A stretch of 64,000 nucleotides of DNA from Iamia majanohamensis. Its GTDB lineage: Bacteria > Actinomycetota > Acidimicrobiia > Acidimicrobiales > Iamiaceae. Below the pieces are notes generated by a model, which saw nothing but the letters and a program-made list of their open reading frames with translations, was not told the origin of the DNA and made no database searches. Shown in pieces: positions 31,811 through 40,522 of this stretch; positions within the stretch are counted from its first letter, which is position 1, and every line of letters starts with the position of its first letter. The DNA is taken from positions 1,674,001 to 1,738,000 of the forward strand of contig NZ_CP116942.1 of assembly GCF_028532485.1 (NCBI RefSeq). The letters are read 5' to 3'. The position numbers were made by a program, and so were the translations under genes.

Positions 31811-32878
31811 GTGACCGAGGCCCTCCCGCCCCCGCCCCGGGCCAGCTTCGCCAGCGACAACGCGGCCGGGGTGGCCCCCGAGGTGATGGAGGCCCTGGTC
31901 GCGGCCAACGCCGGCCCCGCCCTGGCCTACGGCCAGGACCCGTGGAGCGCGGCGGCCGAGGACGCCCTCCGCGACCTGGTCGGCGTGCCCGACGCCGAGG
32001 TGCTGATGTGCTGGGGCGGCACCGGGGCCAACGTGGTCGGCCTCGCCCTCGCCGTCCAGCCCTGGCAGGCGGTCCTCTGCGTCGACTCGGCCCACATCGT
32101 GGTCGACGAGTGCGGGGCACCGGCCCGCTTCACCGGCGCCACCATCGTCCCCGTGCCCCACGTCGCCGGCAAGCTGGTGCCCGAGGCCCTGGCCCCCTTC
32201 CTCCACTGGCAGGGGGTCGAGCACCACCCGCAGCCCGGGGCCGTCTCGATCAGCCAGGCCACCGAGATGGGCACCGTCTACACGGTCGACGAGGTGGCCG
32301 CCCTGGCCGAGGTGGCCCACGCCCACGACATGGTCCTGCACGTCGACGGGGCCCGGATCGCCAACGCCCTGGTGGCCTCGGGCACCGACCTGCGGACGAT
32401 GGTGCGCGACACCGGGGTCGACGTCCTCACCTTCGGCCTGACCAAGGACGGGGCCATGTACGGCGAGGCCGTCCTCGTGCTGCGCCCCGAGCTGGCCCGC
32501 GCCGCCCGCTACGTCCGCAAGCAGGCCGGCCAGCTGCCGTCCAAGGCCCGCTTCGTCGCCGCCCAGGTCACCGCCCTGCTCGAGGGCGACCGGTGGCTGG
32601 CCCACGCTCGCCGGGCCAACGCCCTCGCCGTGCGCCTGGCCGAGCGGGTCGGTGCCGTCCCCGGCGTGGAGGTGGTCCGCCCGCCCGAGGTGAACTCCGT
32701 GTTCGCCACCCTGCCGGCCGCGGCCATCGCCCCGCTCCAGGGCTGGTCGTTCTTCTGGCCGTGGGACCCGGAGCGCTCCGAGGTGCGGTGGATGACCGGC
32801 TTCGCCACCACCGAGGACGACGTCGACCGGTTCGCAGCCGGGGTCGAGGCGGTCGTGGCGCCGCTCGTCGGGCCGTGA
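31811..32878 (+). CDS. ltaE: Threonine aldolase family PLP enzyme
   Basis: A 355-residue fold-type I PLP enzyme. FASDNAAGVAPEVMEAL is the usual opening of low-specificity threonine aldolases; HVDGARIANALVASG supplies the cofactor Asp/Arg region and TFGLTKDGAMYGEA the Schiff-base lysine. It would cleave threonine or allo-threonine to glycine and acetaldehyde. GTG start; its stop overlaps the PH-domain gene by 4 bases. Confidence 0.85.
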   Translation: MTEALPPPPRASFASDNAAGVAPEVMEALVAANAGPALAYGQDPWSAAAEDALRDLVGVPDAEVLMCWGGTGANVVGLALAVQPWQAVLCVDSAHIVVDECGAPARFTGATIVPVPHVAGKLVPEALAPFLHWQGVEHHPQPGAVSISQATEMGTVYTVDEVAALAEVAHAHDMVLHVDGARIANALVASGTDLRTMVRDTGVDVLTFGLTKDGAMYGEAVLVLRPELARAARYVRKQAGQLPSKARFVAAQVTALLEGDRWLAHARRANALAVRLAERVGAVPGVEVVRPPEVNSVFATLPAAAIAPLQGWSFFWPWDPERSEVRWMTGFATTEDDVDRFAAGVEAVVAPLVGP

Positions 32879-33372
32879 GCGCCGTCGCCGCCGACCGCGA
32901 CGTCGGCCCGCAGCGCCTGAGCCCCCGGGTGCGCACCCTGTGGCACGTGGTCGGCGCGGGGGTGGCCGCGGTCGTCGTGCTGGTCGCCGCGATCCTCGGC
33001 GCCATCGTCGCCGCCGGGGGCCTGCCGGGAGCGGTGGCCGTCGTCGCCGCGGTGGTCGCCGCCGGTTCGGTGGTGGGCGCCGCGGTCGGTCCCCGCCTCG
33101 CCTACACCCGGTGGCGCTGGACCCTGACCGACGAGGGCCTGGAGCTCTCCCACGGCGTGGTGGTGCGGGTCGAGTCGGCCATCCCCACCTTCCGGGTGCA
33201 GCAGATCGACGTCCGCCAGGGCCCCCTCGAGCGGGCCTTCGACCTCGTCAGCCTGAAGATCACCACCGCCTCGGCGTTCAGCGACGGGACCCTGCCCGGC
33301 ATCGACGCCGACCGGGCCGAGGCCGTGCGGCGCGAGCTGCTGGGCCGGGTCGCGGCCGACGATGGCGTCTGA
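32875..33372 (+). CDS. Bacterial PH domain membrane protein (YdbS-like)
   Basis: A 165-residue protein with two membrane helices (~21-48, ~50-72) and a bPH2 domain: RWRWTLTDEGLELSHGVVVR, IPTFRVQQIDVRQGPLER and SLKITTAS. GTG start overlaps the aldolase stop, and its stop lies inside the next gene. Together they form the YdbS/YdbT pair known from many Gram-positives. Function in the family is not settled. Confidence 0.85.
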   Translation: MSAVAADRDVGPQRLSPRVRTLWHVVGAGVAAVVVLVAAILGAIVAAGGLPGAVAVVAAVVAAGSVVGAAVGPRLAYTRWRWTLTDEGLELSHGVVVRVESAIPTFRVQQIDVRQGPLERAFDLVSLKITTASAFSDGTLPGIDADRAEAVRRELLGRVAADDGV

Positions 33373-35239
33373 CCGGCCGCCCGAGGGCCCGCCCCCGGCC
33401 TGGCCCGACCCGGAGCACCCGGGGACCCCACCGGCGCCGCCCCCCGCCTGGCCGCCCCCGGACCCCGCGGGCCACGGACCTCCACCGGCGCCGCCCCCGG
33501 CCTGGCCCCCGGACCCCGCCGACGGGGCCGCGCCCGTCGCGCCGCCGTCGTCGTGGCCCGCCGGGGTCGGTCCGCAGGGCCCGCCCTCGGCCTGGCCGGC
33601 GCCGCCCACCGCCCCGCCGGCGCCGGCCGCGCCCCCCACCGCCCCGCCGGCGCCGCCGGAGGCCGGGTGGGACCCGTGGACACCGTCGCCGGGCGGCCCC
33701 CTCCCGGGTGGCGGCGGTCCGCTCCGGCTCCACCCCGCGGCCCCGCTGGCCGAGCTGGCCGGCAGCGCGGTGATCCTCCTGCTCATCTCCCGCGGCCGGC
33801 CTGCCGGGCTGGCCTTCGCCGTGCTGCTGCTCCTCGTGGTCGGCGCCTTCCGCTACCTCGCCTGGAGCCGGTTCACGTACGCGATCGAGGGCGACTCGCT
33901 GGTGACCGAGGGCGGCATCCTCAACCGCACCCGGCGGGAGGTGCCCCTCGACCGGATCCAGCAGGTCGACCTCCAGCGCAAGCTCCGCCACCAGGTCCTG
34001 GGGCTGGCCGTCGTCCGCGTCGACACCGCGGGGTCGGGCTCGGAGCCGGAGGTCACCCTCGACGCGGTGTCCGTCGCCGAGGCCGAGCGCCTGCGCGCCA
34101 CCCTCACCCACCGGGACGCACCCGCAGGGGACCCGGCGCCCCCCACCGCCGGGCCCCACCCGGCCGGCCCCGGGACGACCCCGACGCCCGGTCCGGTCGG
34201 CCCGCCGGCCGGGCCCGCCCACGAGCCCGAGCGGGAGGTGCTGGTGATCGACCACCGCCGCCTGGCCCTCGCCGGCATGACGGGGTCGAAGCTGGCCGTC
34301 GTGTTCGCCGTGGCCGCGGCCGCCGTCGGGCTCCTCGACGACCTCCCCCGCACCCTCCGGGACCGGGCGACCGACCCCCTCACCGACAGCACCGGCACCG
34401 CCCTGCTGGTGGTCGGGGTGCTCGCCCTCCTCGCCCTGCCGCTCGCCCTGGTCTTCGCGGCCGTGGCCGGGGTGCTGGCCGACGGCGGCTACCGCCTCAC
34501 CCGCCGGGGCGACATGCTCCACCTGCAGCGCGGCCTGCTCGACCAGCGCCAGGCGAACCTCGCGGTCCACCGGGTGCAGGTCGTGCGCATCCAGCAGAGC
34601 TGGCTCCGCCGGGCCCTCGGGTTCGTGTCGGTCACCCTCCAGAGCGCGGGCGGGTCGCGCCAGGTCGAGGACCAGGACGCCCGGATCCGGGTCCCCATCC
34701 TGCGCGAGGAGGACCTCGACGCCCTGCTGGCCGAGGTGCTGCCGGCCGCCCCCGGCCTCCCCGCCCTCCACCCCGCACCGCCCGCGGCCCGGCGCCGGGC
34801 CTGGGTCCGGCGCCTCGTCCCGGCGGTCGTGCTGGCTGCGGTCGCCGCCCTCCTCCTGCCCTCGTGGGGCCTGCTGGCCCTGGTGCTGGTGCCGATCGCG
34901 GCCGCCACCGGGGAGCTGGCCTACCGGGGCCTCGGGTGGGCCACGATCGACGACCACGTGGTGGCCCGCCGGGGTGCGCTCCAGCGGGAGACGGCGCTGG
35001 TCCCGGTGGCCAAGGTGCAGAGCACCCGCCTGGTGTCCTCGCCGCTGCAGCGGCGCGTGGGGCTGGCGTCGCTCCACGTCGACGTGGCCGGTCGGGGCCG
35101 GACGCCGCTCCTCCACGACGCCGCCGCCGACGACATGGCCCGCCTCCACCGCACGACCGCCGAGGCGGGGGCGGCCCGCCGCGACGAGCGGGCCGTGCGC
35201 CGACGGGTGGCGGCCGCGGCCCTGGGCGGTCGGGCGTGA
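33362..35239 (+). CDS. Multi-bPH2 membrane protein (YdbT-like) with Pro-rich N-terminus
   Basis: A 625-residue protein. Residues 1-110 are a Pro/Ala-rich tail with tandem PPPAWP-type units (five or six copies of APPPAWPP or PPSAWPAP). The rest has three bPH2 modules, each after paired membrane helices, marked by VPLDRIQQVDLQRK, LAVHRVQVVRIQQSW and ALVPVAKVQSTRLV. ATG start is 11 bases inside the previous gene. The N-terminal tail is unusual and may bind proteins or span the wall side (inference). Confidence 0.83.
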   Translation: MASDRPPEGPPPAWPDPEHPGTPPAPPPAWPPPDPAGHGPPPAPPPAWPPDPADGAAPVAPPSSWPAGVGPQGPPSAWPAPPTAPPAPAAPPTAPPAPPEAGWDPWTPSPGGPLPGGGGPLRLHPAAPLAELAGSAVILLLISRGRPAGLAFAVLLLLVVGAFRYLAWSRFTYAIEGDSLVTEGGILNRTRREVPLDRIQQVDLQRKLRHQVLGLAVVRVDTAGSGSEPEVTLDAVSVAEAERLRATLTHRDAPAGDPAPPTAGPHPAGPGTTPTPGPVGPPAGPAHEPEREVLVIDHRRLALAGMTGSKLAVVFAVAAAAVGLLDDLPRTLRDRATDPLTDSTGTALLVVGVLALLALPLALVFAAVAGVLADGGYRLTRRGDMLHLQRGLLDQRQANLAVHRVQVVRIQQSWLRRALGFVSVTLQSAGGSRQVEDQDARIRVPILREEDLDALLAEVLPAAPGLPALHPAPPAARRRAWVRRLVPAVVLAAVAALLLPSWGLLALVLVPIAAATGELAYRGLGWATIDDHVVARRGALQRETALVPVAKVQSTRLVSSPLQRRVGLASLHVDVAGRGRTPLLHDAAADDMARLHRTTAEAGAARRDERAVRRRVAAAALGGRA

Positions 35240-36858
35240 GCCCGGGGCGCACCCGCTCGTGGTGGGGGTGGGGGTTCGAGGAGGCGGCCGTCGACGACCG
35301 CGAGCGCGAGGCCCTGGCCCGCACCATGGCCGGGTTCGGCTTTGCACCCGACGACGACCACGCCCCACCCCCGGTCGCGTCGCTCGAGCTGCGCCCGTCC
35401 CGGGTGGCGCCGCCGGCGTCCCTGGCCGCCATCTGCGCCTCGGACCCACCCGCCCGTGCGGCCCACACCCACGGCAAGGCCTTCCGCGACGTGGTCCGCA
35501 ACCTCGAGGGCCGCCTCGACCACCCGCCGGACCTGGTGGCCCGGCCCCGCACCGAGGCCGACGTGGTCGCGGTGCTCGACTGGTGCGCGGACGCCGAGGT
35601 GGCGGTCATCCCCTACGGCGGCGGGTCCTCGGTGGTCGGCGGGGTGGAGGCGCGCATCGGCGACGGCTACCGGGGCGTGGTCTCGCTCGACCTCACCGCC
35701 CTCGACCGGGTCCTCGAGGTCGACGCCACCAGCCGGGCGGCCCGGGTCCAGGCCGGGGTGCTGGGCCCGGCCCTGGAGGACCAGCTGCGACCCGACGGCT
35801 GGACCCTCCGCCACTTCCCGCAGTCCTTCGAGTTCTCCAGCCTGGGCGGCTGGATCGCCACCCGGGCGGGCGGGCACTTCGCAACCGGCCCGACCCACAT
35901 CGACGACCTGGTCGAGGCCGTGCGCGCCGTGACGCCGGTCGGCCCCTGGGAGTCGCGCCGGCTCCCCGGCTCCGGGGCCGGCCCCTCGCCCGACCGCCTC
36001 CTGCTGGGCTCCGAGGGCGCCCTCGGCGTGGTCACCGAGGCGTGGCTGCGGCTCCAGGTCCGCCCCCGGTGGCGGGGCGGGGCGTCGGTGCGCTTCCCCA
36101 CCTGGACCCAGGGCGTGGCCGCGGTCCGGGCCCTGGCGCAGTCCGGCCTCCAGCCCGCCAACTGCCGCCTGCTCGACGGGACCGAGGCGGCCCTGACCTC
36201 CGGCGTGTCCGGCGTCGGCGCCCTCCTGGTCCTCGGCTTCGAGTCGGCCGACCACCCCGTCGGGCCCTGGCTCGACCGGGGCCTGGAGCTGTGCCGCGAC
36301 CACGGGGGCGAGGCGCCCGACGGGCCCCGGCTGTCCGACAGCGGCGCGCCCGGCGACGCCGAGGAGGGGGCGGCCAGCCGGGAGGGGGCGGCGGGGGAGT
36401 GGCGCTCCACCTTCCTGCGGGCGCCCTACACCCGCGACGCGCTGGCCCGGTTGGGCCTCGTGGTCGAGACCTTCGAGACGGCCTGCCCGTGGGACCGCGT
36501 CGACGCGCTGCACGGCGAGGTCACCGCGGCCGCGCACGCGGCGGTGGCCGAGGTCTGCGGGCCGGGCGTCGTCACCTGCCGCTTCACCCACGCCTACCCC
36601 GACGGCCCCGCGCCCTACTTCTCCGTCTACGCCCAGGGCCGCTGGGGCGACCAGGTGGCCCAGTGGGACGCGGTGAAGGTCGCCGTCTCCGAGGCCCTGG
36701 CCGCCGCCGGCGGCACCATCACCCACCACCACGCCGTGGGCCGCGACCACCGGCCCTGGTACGACCGCCAGCGCCCCGAGCCCTTCGCCGTCGCCCTCCG
36801 CGCCGCCAAGGCCGCCCTCGACCCCACCGGCATCCTCAACCCAGGGGTGCTCGTCTGA
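35236..36858 (+). CDS. FAD-linked oxidase, alkyl-DHAP synthase-like (AGPS)
   Basis: A 540-residue PCMH-type flavoprotein. VIPYGGGSSVVGGVEA is the FAD pyrophosphate loop; SFEFSSLGGWIATRAGGHFATG and THHHAVGRDH match alkyldihydroxyacetonephosphate synthase, whose triple-His motif is catalytic. AGPS makes the ether bond of ether lipids. GTG start overlaps the YdbT-like gene (GTGA). The stop is followed at once by the dispersed repeat. An ether-lipid role is inferred from the HHH motif; other substrates are possible. Confidence 0.82.
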   Translation: MSPGRTRSWWGWGFEEAAVDDREREALARTMAGFGFAPDDDHAPPPVASLELRPSRVAPPASLAAICASDPPARAAHTHGKAFRDVVRNLEGRLDHPPDLVARPRTEADVVAVLDWCADAEVAVIPYGGGSSVVGGVEARIGDGYRGVVSLDLTALDRVLEVDATSRAARVQAGVLGPALEDQLRPDGWTLRHFPQSFEFSSLGGWIATRAGGHFATGPTHIDDLVEAVRAVTPVGPWESRRLPGSGAGPSPDRLLLGSEGALGVVTEAWLRLQVRPRWRGGASVRFPTWTQGVAAVRALAQSGLQPANCRLLDGTEAALTSGVSGVGALLVLGFESADHPVGPWLDRGLELCRDHGGEAPDGPRLSDSGAPGDAEEGAASREGAAGEWRSTFLRAPYTRDALARLGLVVETFETACPWDRVDALHGEVTAAAHAAVAEVCGPGVVTCRFTHAYPDGPAPYFSVYAQGRWGDQVAQWDAVKVAVSEALAAAGGTITHHHAVGRDHRPWYDRQRPEPFAVALRAAKAALDPTGILNPGVLV

Positions 36859-37018
36859 GTCTTCGCCTTCACTCGGTCGCTTGCGCTCCCTCCGTTCGGG
36901 CGAGCTGGTCGTCCTCGCTCCGCTCGGCCCGAGAGATCCCGGCGGGAGGCGGCTCGTGCCTCGCAGCCTCCCGCCTCTGCGGGGGGAGACCCCCCGCAAC
37001 CCCCCAGCGGCTGCGCCG
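36859..37018 (+). repeat. Dispersed 3'-flank repeat, copy 2
   Basis: Begins at the first base after the AGPS-like stop codon, same orientation relative to its gene as copy 1 is to rskA. Shares TCGCT-rich start, GAGAT/ATCCCGGCGG, GGCTCGTGCCTCGC, a hairpin GCGGGGGG / AGA / CCCCCCGC (36979-36997) and CAGCGGCTGCGCCG. The outer pairs of the hairpin differ from copy 1 but still pair. The remaining bases to 37141 show only the start region of the next gene. Confidence 0.75.
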
Positions 37019-37141
37019 GGCCGGGCGGAGGTCGCTGGTGGTCGGCTCCTCGGTGCCGGGGGTTCCCTGCAGACGCGGGGCTGCGTCTCCTGCGGTGAAG
37101 GACCGGGTGCGGGGAGGGCGAGGGTCCGCGAGGCTCGGGGG

Positions 37142-38863
37142 ATGCCCACCTACGCCGAGGCCGTCGCCACCCTCACCGCCCCCGGAGGCCCGTTCGAGGT
37201 CACCACCGAGGAGGTGGACGGCGTGGAGATGAAGGTCTACGCCTCCCGGCTCGGCTCCCTGCGGGACGTGTTGGCCATGGCCGAGGGCCACGGCGACGCC
37301 ACCTACATCGCCCACGGCGACGAGCGCATCTCCTTCGCCGACTTCAAGGCCCGGGCCGACGGCATCGCCGCCGGGCTCGCGGCCCGGGGCGTGGGCCACG
37401 GCGACCGGGTCGCGGTGCTGGCGGCCAACTCGCCCGAGTGGGCCCTCACCTTCTGGGCCACCGTCAGCCTGGGGGCGGTGCTGGTCGGGCTGAACGGGTG
37501 GTGGAAGACCGACGAGGTCCTCTACGGCCTGGAGGACTCCGGGTCGAGGGTGCTGGTGGCCGACGCCAAGCGGCTGGGCCGCATCAGCGACGTCCTGGCC
37601 GAGGGCGCCCTGCCCGACCTGGAGGCCGTGTTCGTCACCGACGCGGCGCCGGCCGAGGTGGGCGGCGGCGACCGGGTCCACCCCTTCGCCGAGCTCGACG
37701 CCGGTCCGGCCGACGCCCCCACCACCCCGATCGCCGAGGGCGACCCGGCGGTGATCTTCTACACCTCGGGCACCACGGGTCGGCCCAAGGGCGCCATCTC
37801 CACCCACCGGGGCATGGTCGCCAACCTCCAGAACACGGTGATGAACACCATGGCCGGGGCCATGGCCGACGACGCCCCCCCGCCCCTCGGGGCCGAGGAC
37901 GCCGGCGGCCAGACCGTCGGCCTGCTCACCTCGCCGCTCTTCCACGTGGCCGGCTGCCACTCCAACCTGGTCGTCAGCCTCCTCGGCGGGGTCCGCATCG
38001 TGATGCCGGTCGGCCGCTTCGACCCGGTCGAGGTGCTGCGGCTCATCGAGGAGGAGCGGGTCAAGATCTGGGCCACGGTGCCCACCATGGTGTGGCGGGT
38101 GTGCGAGCACCCCGACCGCCACGACTTCGACACCTCGTCGGTGCGGACCATGGCCTTCGGCGGGTCCCCCTCGGCCGGCGAGCTCCAGCGCAAGGTGCGC
38201 GAGACGTTCCCCAACGTCCGCAGCGCGTCCAACGCCTACGGGCTCACCGAGTCGTCGTCGGTGGCCACCGTGCTCACCGGGAGCGATGCGCTCGAGCGGC
38301 CCGAGTCCGTGGGTCGGCCCATGCCGGTGGTCGACGTCCGCATCGACGACGGCGCCGGCGGGGCGGCACCCCCGGGGACGACGGGCGAGGTGTGCCTCCG
38401 CGGGCCGATCATCATGCCCGGCTACTGGGGCAAGCCCGAGGCCACGGCCGAGGCGATCCGCGACGGCTGGCTGCACACCGGCGACGTCGGCCACCTCGAC
38501 GAGGACGGCTTCCTCTACATCACCGACCGGGCCAAGGACATGATCATCCGGGGCGGCGAGAACGTGTACTGCGTGGAGATCGAGGAGCGGCTGGTGCAGC
38601 ACCCCGACGTGGCCGACGCCGCCGTGATCGGCGTCCCCCACCCCAGCCTGGGCGAGGAGGTCAAGGCCGTCGTGCAGGTGGCGTCCGGTGCGAGCCTCAC
38701 CGAGGACGACGTCCAGAGGTGGGTCGCCGAGGCCCTGGCCGGCTTCAAGGTGCCGACCTACGTGGAGCTCCGCGACGAGCGCCTGCCCCGCAACGCCTCC
38801 GGCAAGCTGCTGAAGAACCTGCTCCGCGGCTCGGGCGACGTCAGCCTGGCCGAGACCCTCTGA
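37142..38863 (+). CDS. Acyl-CoA synthetase (AMP-binding)
   Basis: A 573-residue class I adenylate-forming enzyme. P-loop-like FYTSGTTGRPKGA, YGLTESSS, LHTGDVGHLDEDGF and the closing RNASGKLLKNLLR with its catalytic lysine are intact. It activates a fatty or other carboxylic acid to acyl-CoA in the cytosol. ATG 37142 is chosen; upstream frame is repeat sequence. Could feed the lipid enzymes nearby. Confidence 0.9.
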   Translation: MPTYAEAVATLTAPGGPFEVTTEEVDGVEMKVYASRLGSLRDVLAMAEGHGDATYIAHGDERISFADFKARADGIAAGLAARGVGHGDRVAVLAANSPEWALTFWATVSLGAVLVGLNGWWKTDEVLYGLEDSGSRVLVADAKRLGRISDVLAEGALPDLEAVFVTDAAPAEVGGGDRVHPFAELDAGPADAPTTPIAEGDPAVIFYTSGTTGRPKGAISTHRGMVANLQNTVMNTMAGAMADDAPPPLGAEDAGGQTVGLLTSPLFHVAGCHSNLVVSLLGGVRIVMPVGRFDPVEVLRLIEEERVKIWATVPTMVWRVCEHPDRHDFDTSSVRTMAFGGSPSAGELQRKVRETFPNVRSASNAYGLTESSSVATVLTGSDALERPESVGRPMPVVDVRIDDGAGGAAPPGTTGEVCLRGPIIMPGYWGKPEATAEAIRDGWLHTGDVGHLDEDGFLYITDRAKDMIIRGGENVYCVEIEERLVQHPDVADAAVIGVPHPSLGEEVKAVVQVASGASLTEDDVQRWVAEALAGFKVPTYVELRDERLPRNASGKLLKNLLRGSGDVSLAETL

Positions 38864-38907
38864 CCGCCGGCGCCCGCTCCGCCCTGGCCCTTCCCGGAGG
38901 TGTGCCG

Positions 38908-38950
38908 GGATCTGGTCGTCAGGGCGACCAGATCCTGAACCAGTACGAGG
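38908..38950. terminator. Bidirectional hairpin terminator with AGTACG tail
   Basis: Perfect 11-bp stem GGATCTGGTCG / loop TCAGGG / CGACCAGATCC (38908-38935), between two convergent genes, followed by CCAGTACGAGG, the reverse complement of the CCTCGTACTGG that opens each 63-bp unit at 8003. Suggests a shared element family. Confidence 0.72.
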
Positions 38951-38962
38951 GTGAGGTGGGCG

Positions 38963-39202
38963 TCAGCCGGGGAGGCCGAAGACGAGGACGACCAGGCCGA
39001 CCACGCCCAGCACCGCGCAGAAGGCGGTGGCCCCGGTGCGGAAGCGCTGCCAGCCCTCCTGGTCGTCGGGCAGGAACGAGCGGCGGGCGGCCGCCGGCGG
39101 CGGGGTGTCCAGGTTGCGGAAGAGCAGGACGCCGCGCACCGCGCTGACGATCAGCATGGCGCCGAGGAGCCGTTCGACGATGGTGACCGCAGCGAGGAGC
39201 AT
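38963..39202 (-). CDS. Small membrane protein
   Basis: A 79-residue protein with a hydrophobic N-terminal helix (LLGAMLIVSAVRGVLLF), a polar middle and a C-terminal helix (FCAVLGVVGLVVLVFGL). ATG start at 39202, divergent from the thiolase gene. Converges on the acyl-CoA synthetase. No family recognised. Confidence 0.65.
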   Translation of the reverse strand: MLLAAVTIVERLLGAMLIVSAVRGVLLFRNLDTPPPAAARRSFLPDDQEGWQRFRTGATAFCAVLGVVGLVVLVFGLPG

Positions 39203-39277
39203 CGGGCGAGTCTCGCGGGCCGGGGCCGGGCCGTCCGCCGGTGAGACGGATGGCACACGGCCGCGTAGCCTGACCCC

Positions 39278-40519
39278 ATGACCGGACCGACCGACGGCGT
39301 GTGGATCCTCGGCACCGCGCAGACCGACTTCGCCCGCAGCGTGGCGCGCGAGGGGCTGGAGGTCGACGCCCTGGTGGCCGAGGCCACCAGGGACGCCCTC
39401 GACGACGCCGGCATCGGCGCCGAGCGGGTCGGCGTGATCCACGTGGGCAACGCCTTCGGCCAGCTCATGACGGGCCAGGGCCACCTGGGTGCCATGCCCG
39501 CCACCGTCGACGACGCCCTGTGGGGCGTGCCCTCGGCGCGCCACGAGGCCGCGTGCGCATCGGGCAGCATCGCCGCCCTGGCGGCCATGGCCGACCTGGA
39601 GAGCGGGCGCTACGACGTGGCCCTGGTGCTCGGCGTCGAGGTCGAGCGCTCGGTGCCCGGCGACGTGGCCGCCCAGCACCTCGGCGCGGCCTCGTGGGTG
39701 GGCCACGAGGGCGCCCCCCGCTTCGTCTGGCCCGCCCAGTTCTCCGACCTGGCCGACGAGTACGACCGGCGCTACGGCCTCGACGAGGCCCACCTGCGGG
39801 CCCTGTCGGCCCAGGCCTTCGCCCAGGCCCGCGACAACCCCCTGGCCCAGACGCGGGACTGGCGCTTCACCGACGCCTCCTTCACCGCCGACGACCACGC
39901 CAACCCCGTCGTCGAGGGGCGGACCCGGCGCACCGACTGCAGCCAGGTCACCGACGGCGCCGCCGCCATCGTGCTGGCCTCCGACCGGGCCCTACGGGCC
40001 GACCCGGGCCTGCTCCGCCCCGGTCGCACGGCCCGCATCGAGGGCTGGGGGCACCGCACCGTCGGCCTGCCGCTGGCGCCCAAGCTGGCGCGCAGCGCAG
40101 ACGACACCCACGTCCTGCCCCACGTGCGCGACACGTTCCGCGACGCGCTCGACCGGGCCGGGCAGGGCGCGGTCGACGACCTCGACGCCGTCGAGGTCCA
40201 CGACTGCTTCGCCATGAGCGCCTACATGGCCGTCGACCACATCGGCATCACCGCCCCCGGCGACGCCTGGAAGGCGGTGGAGGCCGGCGAGCTGGCCCGC
40301 GACGGGCGCCTGCCGGTCAACCCCGGCGGCGGCCTCATCGGCGGGGGCCACCCCGTCGGCGCCACCGGCGTGCGCATGCTGGCCGACGCCACCCGCCAGG
40401 TCACCGGCCGGGCCGGCGCCACCCAGGTCGACGGCGCCCGCCGGGTGGGCACCCTGAACATCGGCGGCAGCACGGCCACCACCTGTGCCTTCGTCGTCGC
40501 CGCGACCGAGGAGGACTGA
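39278..40519 (+). CDS. Thiolase-fold protein (SCP-x/lipid-transfer type)
   Basis: A 413-residue thiolase superfamily member. C93 in EAACASGS is the acyl-binding cysteine; HDCFAMSA and GGLIGGGHPVGATG supply the His residues. The second catalytic Cys of true thiolases is not in its usual place (NIGGSTATTC at the end has a late Cys), as in SCP-x-type proteins of steroid side-chain degradation. ATG start; carotenoid oxygenase gene follows after 3 bases. Confidence 0.85.
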   Translation: MTGPTDGVWILGTAQTDFARSVAREGLEVDALVAEATRDALDDAGIGAERVGVIHVGNAFGQLMTGQGHLGAMPATVDDALWGVPSARHEAACASGSIAALAAMADLESGRYDVALVLGVEVERSVPGDVAAQHLGAASWVGHEGAPRFVWPAQFSDLADEYDRRYGLDEAHLRALSAQAFAQARDNPLAQTRDWRFTDASFTADDHANPVVEGRTRRTDCSQVTDGAAAIVLASDRALRADPGLLRPGRTARIEGWGHRTVGLPLAPKLARSADDTHVLPHVRDTFRDALDRAGQGAVDDLDAVEVHDCFAMSAYMAVDHIGITAPGDAWKAVEAGELARDGRLPVNPGGGLIGGGHPVGATGVRMLADATRQVTGRAGATQVDGARRVGTLNIGGSTATTCAFVVAATEED

Positions 40520-40522
40520 GCG

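Noticed and set aside
36881-37141. N-terminal extension of the acyl-CoA synthetase
   Set aside because: The frame stays open upstream of ATG 37142 but encodes the dispersed repeat, not a protein segment seen in the family.
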